From Nitrospira sp. (GTDB lineage Bacteria; Nitrospirota; Nitrospiria; Nitrospirales; Nitrospiraceae), in the NCBI GenBank assembly GCA_020216985.1, contig JAIWOH010000144.1, positions 1-10,000 on the forward strand: 10,000 bases of DNA, given 5' to 3'. Made by a program: the position numbers and the translations under genes. Shown one piece after another: positions 6,512 to 10,000 of the stretch. How positions within the stretch are numbered: position 1 is the first letter of the stretch; each line of letters starts with the position of its first letter. The notes under the pieces were generated by a model that had not been told where the DNA came from, searched no databases, and saw only the letters and a program-made list of their open reading frames with translations.

Positions 6512-7285
6512 ATGGGTTCCACTCGCTGGTTGTTTCCACAGTCGTTCGTGATTGCCTGGCAGTTTCTGACTGCTGTTCCCCTGAGCCGGACTTACCATGA
6601 GCCGACCGCCCAGGAGCTGGCCTCCTCGATGGCCTGGTATTCCCTCGTCGGGTTCATGATCGGTGGAGGGCTGGTTGGGGTCGATCTGCTGCTGGACTCT
6701 GTGTTTAAGCCGCCGATTGTGAACGCGATGATGTTGGTCGTGCTCATCGGGCTGACACGTGGGCTCCATCAGGATGGTCTGGCGGACACGGTCGATGGAT
6801 TGATCGGCGGGCATGATCGGGAAGCGCGACTGCGGATCATGAAAGATCCGGCGATTGGAGCAATAGGCGCAACAGCGCTGGGGCTCTCGCTGATTGTCCG
6901 CTATGCCGGATTCATGGCCTTGCCTCACGAGGTACGTGTTCCTGCCTTGGTGACCATGCCGGCGGTGGGGCGGTGGTCGATGGTGCTGCTGGCGCGCCTG
7001 TCCCCTCCGGCCAGGCCGGACGGAAGCTTGGCTTCGTTTCTGACCTATGTGTCGTGGGGGCCTGTCGTGATAGCGACAGGGACGCTCCTGGTCGGCTTGA
7101 GCATCGGGTTCGGCGTGGTCGGTGCCTGTTTGGTCCTTGTCCCGGGAACGGTCCTCGTGCTGATGGCACGACAATGGTTCCATCGACGGATCGGCGGCGT
7201 GACGGGCGATACCTTGGGGGCGACCAATGAACTGGCCGAAATTCTTTTTCTCCTGTTGGTTCCTCTGTTGCAACGTTTGCCATGA
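6512..7285 (+). CDS. cobS: Adenosylcobinamide-GDP ribazoletransferase CobS (cobalamin synthase)
   Basis: CobS joins adenosylcobinamide-GDP to alpha-ribazole or its phosphate, the last main step of nucleotide-loop assembly, in the inner membrane. The 257-residue protein is strongly hydrophobic with several membrane segments. It has the CobS signature GLHQDGLADTVDGL (84-97), whose acidic residues Asp88, Asp92 and Asp95 are expected to bind Mg2+, followed by RIMKDPAIGAIGATAL. The N-terminal AWQFLTAVPLSR matches the usual family start. I chose ATG 6512 because it overlaps the preceding mini-ORF stop as TGATG; GTG 6509, one codon earlier, is equally open. The end overlaps the next ATG as ATGA (7282-7285). 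Unlike its neighbours the gene follows a 136-bp gap, where the possible leader ORFs lie. Confidence 0.94.
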   Translation: MGSTRWLFPQSFVIAWQFLTAVPLSRTYHEPTAQELASSMAWYSLVGFMIGGGLVGVDLLLDSVFKPPIVNAMMLVVLIGLTRGLHQDGLADTVDGLIGGHDREARLRIMKDPAIGAIGATALGLSLIVRYAGFMALPHEVRVPALVTMPAVGRWSMVLLARLSPPARPDGSLASFLTYVSWGPVVIATGTLLVGLSIGFGVVGACLVLVPGTVLVLMARQWFHRRIGGVTGDTLGATNELAEILFLLLVPLLQRLP

Positions 7286-8238
7286 CCGCGGGAGCCCTGT
7301 TGCTTGCCGCCGCACTTGACGCCCTCATGGGCGATCCTCGTTCGTTGCCCCATCCGGTGCGGGTGATAGGGCGATGCATTGCCTGGTACGACAAATTCGT
7401 ATGGGCCCGGTGTCGGAGTTCTCGAGGGTTGCTGGTTGCCGGGATCGGCCTCGCTGTCGGGTTACCGGCCTGTGTGTTTGGCTTAAGTGCCGGGCTGCTC
7501 AGTCTTGCCGAACGGCTGGGTGGTCTGGTCGGCTCGGTCGCGACGATTTGGTTGGCCGCGGCGACGCTGGCCGCTCGCGATCTCTGGGATCATGGGCGGG
7601 CGGTTGAACGGCCGCTGCTTGCCGGGGACCTTCCTGTTGCTCGCCAAGCAGTAGGAATGATCGTCGGACGAGATACGACTCATCTATCTGAATCGGAAGT
7701 GGCACGGGCGACGGTTGAAACCATTGCGGAAAGCACGGCGGATGGCATCATCGCGCCATTGTTCTATTTGGCTGTGGGCGGCGTCCCCTTGGCTCTCGCC
7801 TACAAGGCGATCAACACCCTCGATTCGATGGTCGGCCATCGTGATGAACGGTATATCGATTTCGGCTGGGCCTCGGCACGTCTCGATGATGTGGTGAATT
7901 GGATTCCAGCCCGTGTGACGGCGGGATTGCTCATTTTGAGTGCGGCTCTGACCGCTCATCGGTCTTATGACGTAGGTCGTGGTTGGATCGTCCTCCTGCG
8001 AGATGGAGGCCGCCATCCCAGCCCCAACAGCGGCAGGCCGGAAGCGACAATGGCCGGCCTGTTGGGCATTCGATTGGGCGGGACGAATTTCTACGACGGT
8101 GTCGCTGAAGAACGGCCGCTGCTCAATCCGGAGGGGCGGGCGGCGGAGCCTCAGGATATTGCTCCAGCTTTAAGGTTGATGGTGATGACATCATGGCTGG
8201 GCGTCATCCTGGCTGCCGGGGGAAGGTGGCTCCTGTGA
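7282..8238 (+). CDS. cbiB: Adenosylcobinamide-phosphate synthase CbiB
   Basis: CbiB condenses adenosylcobyric acid with (R)-1-aminopropan-2-ol phosphate to give adenosylcobinamide phosphate, so it uses the products of CobD and CbiZ encoded next door. The 318-residue length matches the family (about 319 in Salmonella). Motifs are ALDALMGDPRSLPHPVRVIG near the N-terminus, ESTADGIIAPLFY (150-162), AYKAINTLDSMVGHRDERY (His186 within GHRDER), RLDDVVNWIPAR and GGRHPSPNSGRPEATMAG. Several hydrophobic stretches indicate an integral membrane protein, like CobS. It overlaps cobS by four bases (ATGA) and its own stop overlaps the cobD start as GTGA (8235-8238), so the three genes are almost certainly translated together. 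The name cobD is also used for this family in some systems; cbiB avoids confusion with the aminotransferase-fold gene that follows. Confidence 0.95.
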   Translation: MTAGALLLAAALDALMGDPRSLPHPVRVIGRCIAWYDKFVWARCRSSRGLLVAGIGLAVGLPACVFGLSAGLLSLAERLGGLVGSVATIWLAAATLAARDLWDHGRAVERPLLAGDLPVARQAVGMIVGRDTTHLSESEVARATVETIAESTADGIIAPLFYLAVGGVPLALAYKAINTLDSMVGHRDERYIDFGWASARLDDVVNWIPARVTAGLLILSAALTAHRSYDVGRGWIVLLRDGGRHPSPNSGRPEATMAGLLGIRLGGTNFYDGVAEERPLLNPEGRAAEPQDIAPALRLMVMTSWLGVILAAGGRWLL

Positions 8239-9335
8239 GCGATGCCCATGGCGGCAATATCTATGCGGTGGCGCGCGAGCTCGATTGCCGGCCCGACGCA
8301 ATCGTGGACTTTAGTGCCAGCATCAATCCACTGGGGCCCTCGCCGATGGTGTGGAAGGCCATTGCAGCCGCGCGCCAGTTCGTCACCCACTATCCTGACA
8401 CTTCCTGCTGGGAGCTACGGCAGGCCTTGGGCCACCGGTGGGGGATCGATCCGGAACAGATCGTCGTGGGGAATGGCTCGATGGAACTGATCGATGCAAT
8501 CCCACGGGCGCTCAAACTGAGGCGGCTCCTGATTGTGCATCCGACCTTTTCGGAATATGAACGGGCGATGGCACGGGCCGGCGGCTCTGTCGTGACGGTC
8601 TATGCGCAACGGGAACAGGACTATGCCATTCCTATTGACCACCTTGTGCAGCTTCTTGATTCGAGCAAGGGCAGGGCCCGTTCCTTCGAGGGCCTGGTGC
8701 TCTGCAATCCCAACAGCCCCACCGGTCGGGCCTGTTCGGTTGAAGCAATCTCGCATCTAGCCAAACTCGCCGCTCGACGGAAGCTCTGGTTGGTGCTCGA
8801 TGAGGCCTTTGCCGACTATTGTCCGGAACGGTCGGTGCTCCCGCAGGCTGCTTCTTGGCCACGGGTGATTGTCTTGCGCAGCATGACCAAGTTTTACGCC
8901 TTGCCAGGACTTCGTGTGGGCTATGCCGTGGCTTCACGATCGGTCGTTCGCCGGCTGCGGGCCCAGTTGCCGCCCTGGTCCGTCAATGCGATCGGCCAGG
9001 TCGCGGCGCTTGCCGCCTTAGGTGACAAGGCTCATGCCGAAAAAAGCCTGCGCTTCATGGGCCGAGCGCGTGCGCGATTCGTCTCGCTACTGAGCACCCT
9101 TCCCGATTGCCGGGTGATCGAGCCTTCGGCCAACTATGTGTTTGTCGAGCTGCCGCAGGGGTGGCAAGCGGAGACCATGGCTGCACGGCTTAAACGCCAA
9201 GGCTTGCTGATCCGTGACTGCTCGTCGGTCCCCGGAGTCTCTGCGCGGGCGATTCGTGTTGCTGTTCGCCGGCCATCGGAAAACAACCGGCTCATCAAGG
9301 CTCTCTCAACCCTTCTTGACGATCGGAATGGATGA
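8235..9335 (+). CDS. cobD: L-threonine-O-3-phosphate decarboxylase CobD
   Basis: CobD is a PLP enzyme of aminotransferase fold (class I/II) that decarboxylates threonine phosphate to aminopropanol phosphate, the linker attached by CbiB. From GTG 8235 the protein has 366 residues, close to Salmonella CobD (364). The N-terminal HGGNIYAVARELDCRPD and DFSASINPLGP are CobD-specific and separate it from its relative histidinol-phosphate aminotransferase (HisC). Further motifs are GNGSMELIDAIPRAL, NPNSPTG (158-164), DEAFADY (189-195) and the PLP-lysine region SMTKFYALPGLRVGY with Lys219. A conserved-type arginine occurs near the C-terminus (RVAVRRPSENN). The frame is open back to 8193, but the GTG overlapping the cbiB stop places HGG at residue 5, as in the family, and has a purine-rich GGAAGGTGG just upstream. 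The position beside cbiB supports CobD over HisC. Confidence 0.94.
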   Translation: MSDAHGGNIYAVARELDCRPDAIVDFSASINPLGPSPMVWKAIAAARQFVTHYPDTSCWELRQALGHRWGIDPEQIVVGNGSMELIDAIPRALKLRRLLIVHPTFSEYERAMARAGGSVVTVYAQREQDYAIPIDHLVQLLDSSKGRARSFEGLVLCNPNSPTGRACSVEAISHLAKLAARRKLWLVLDEAFADYCPERSVLPQAASWPRVIVLRSMTKFYALPGLRVGYAVASRSVVRRLRAQLPPWSVNAIGQVAALAALGDKAHAEKSLRFMGRARARFVSLLSTLPDCRVIEPSANYVFVELPQGWQAETMAARLKRQGLLIRDCSSVPGVSARAIRVAVRRPSENNRLIKALSTLLDDRNG

Positions 9336-10000
9336 AATGGTCGCAGGCCCAGTGTGCACCGGCCATCGTGTGATTGACCGGACATTGATCATTGATTTGG
9401 GGGGACGGCGGCGGGTGCTCTCGTCCGCTCCTCAAGGCGGAGGAATTCGCCTCGCGTCTTATGTGCTCAATCATCAAGTCGATGGTCACAATGTGACGTC
9501 AAACGGGCGCCCTCGGCGGTTTGGCGATCCGGCTCGTTGCTTGAGGCAGATGGCTGCTCGGTATGGGCTCAGGGGAGCAACGGTTGGTTTAATGACGGCG
9601 GTGCCGATGACGCAACTCGTCACAACCCGGTATGCAGCGGGATCGCTCTGGGTTGAATGTTTTGCGACCGTGGGGGTCGCCAACGCGGTGCGGGCTGGAG
9701 AATGGGGGACGACTCCGGGTACACGGCAGGTTGAAGCGAATCCTGTGGTGCCTGGAACGATCAATCTCATTCTAGTCACGAACGGTAGCCTCTCACCCGC
9801 CGCGATGGTGGGAGCGGTTCAGGTCGCGACCGAGGCCAAGACCGCCGTGCTGCTCGATGCTCATGTTCCCAGTGCCGACAGCGGCTCACCCGCCACCGGA
9901 ACTGGGACGGACGTCGTGGTCATGGCCTGCCGGCTCCGTGGCGAGGGGCCATTTCATCGGTACAGTGGCACCCACACCATCATCGGTGTTCTGGTTGCCC
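9328..10000 (+). CDS. cbiZ: Adenosylcobinamide amidohydrolase CbiZ (3' partial)
   Basis: CbiZ hydrolyses the amide bond of adenosylcobinamide (and of some complete corrinoids such as pseudocobalamin), releasing adenosylcobyric acid for re-entry at CbiB. The frame is open from ATG 9328 to the window end, giving 224 residues with no stop. Family landmarks in order are VLSSAPQGGGIRLASYVLN, the VGLMTAVPM strand, GVANAVRAG, PGTINLILVTNGSLSP (142-157), ATEAKTAVLLDA (Lys171), ATGTGTDVVVMA (189-200) and YSGTHTIIG (212-220). The ATG overlaps the cobD stop by eight bases; an in-frame ATG at 9337, just after that stop, is an alternative, and neither has a strong ribosome-binding site. Known CbiZ proteins are about this long or somewhat longer, so little is probably missing. 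Identification rests on motifs recalled for the family. Confidence 0.93.
   Translation, partial: MDEMVAGPVCTGHRVIDRTLIIDLGGRRRVLSSAPQGGGIRLASYVLNHQVDGHNVTSNGRPRRFGDPARCLRQMAARYGLRGATVGLMTAVPMTQLVTTRYAAGSLWVECFATVGVANAVRAGEWGTTPGTRQVEANPVVPGTINLILVTNGSLSPAAMVGAVQVATEAKTAVLLDAHVPSADSGSPATGTGTDVVVMACRLRGEGPFHRYSGTHTIIGVLVA

Noticed and set aside
6308..7315. Long open frame of 335 codons on the - strand across the cobT end and cobS
   Set aside because: It is antisense to cobS, which has full family motifs. Its translation is rich in Gln, His, Arg and Pro with no recognisable domain, as expected from the complement of a GC-rich coding frame.
8235..9335. Histidinol-phosphate aminotransferase (HisC) as the identity of this gene
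   Set aside because: The fold is shared, but the N-terminal HGGNIY and DFSASINPLGP motifs and the position between cbiB and cbiZ indicate CobD.

Overview
The window is a cobalamin (vitamin B12) uptake, salvage and late-assembly locus. All convincing genes are on the + strand and tightly packed. GC content is moderate to high by eye. The outer-membrane TonB-dependent receptor shows a diderm bacterium. The mix of protein types suggests a Nitrospira-like (Nitrospirota) genome, but that assignment is a recollection-based inference, not something the sequence proves.

Layout. (1) 1-1454: the 3' part of a BtuD/FecE-type ABC transporter ATPase, overlapping by ATGA with a nitrilase-superfamily amidohydrolase of unknown substrate. 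(2) 1455-1742: an intergenic region with a weak terminator-like hairpin and then a well-formed cobalamin riboswitch (about 1558-1706). A hairpin that can hide the Shine-Dalgarno of the next gene follows it. (3) 1743-3785: the BtuB-type TonB-dependent receptor. (4) 3927-4127: a 66-residue protein with nine cysteines, of the CWC type. (5) 4153-9335: PduO-type ATP:cob(I)alamin adenosyltransferase, cobU, cobT, cobS, cbiB and cobD, mostly separated by start/stop overlaps or very short gaps. The exception is a 136-bp cobT-cobS gap, which carries two tiny chained reading frames. (6) 9328-10000: cbiZ (adenosylcobinamide amidohydrolase), cut off by the window end.

How the genes fit together. BtuB and the ABC transporter would bring corrinoids across the outer and inner membranes. 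The PduO-type enzyme adds the adenosyl ligand. CbiZ cleaves adenosylcobinamide to adenosylcobyric acid. CobD makes aminopropanol phosphate from threonine phosphate, and CbiB attaches it to cobyric acid. CobU turns the product into the GDP-activated form. CobT activates the lower-ligand base, and CobS joins the halves. Together this is a nearly complete remodelling module that can take incomplete or foreign corrinoids and rebuild them with the cell's own lower ligand. No corrin-ring synthesis genes, no bluB and no cobC-type phosphatase are visible here.

The least explained parts are the nitrilase-family gene coupled to the transporter, the CWC protein inserted between btuB and the adenosyltransferase, and the mini-ORF chain before cobS. 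I saw no insertion sequences, tRNAs, rRNAs, CRISPR arrays or long repeats. No gene-free stretch exceeds 300 bases.
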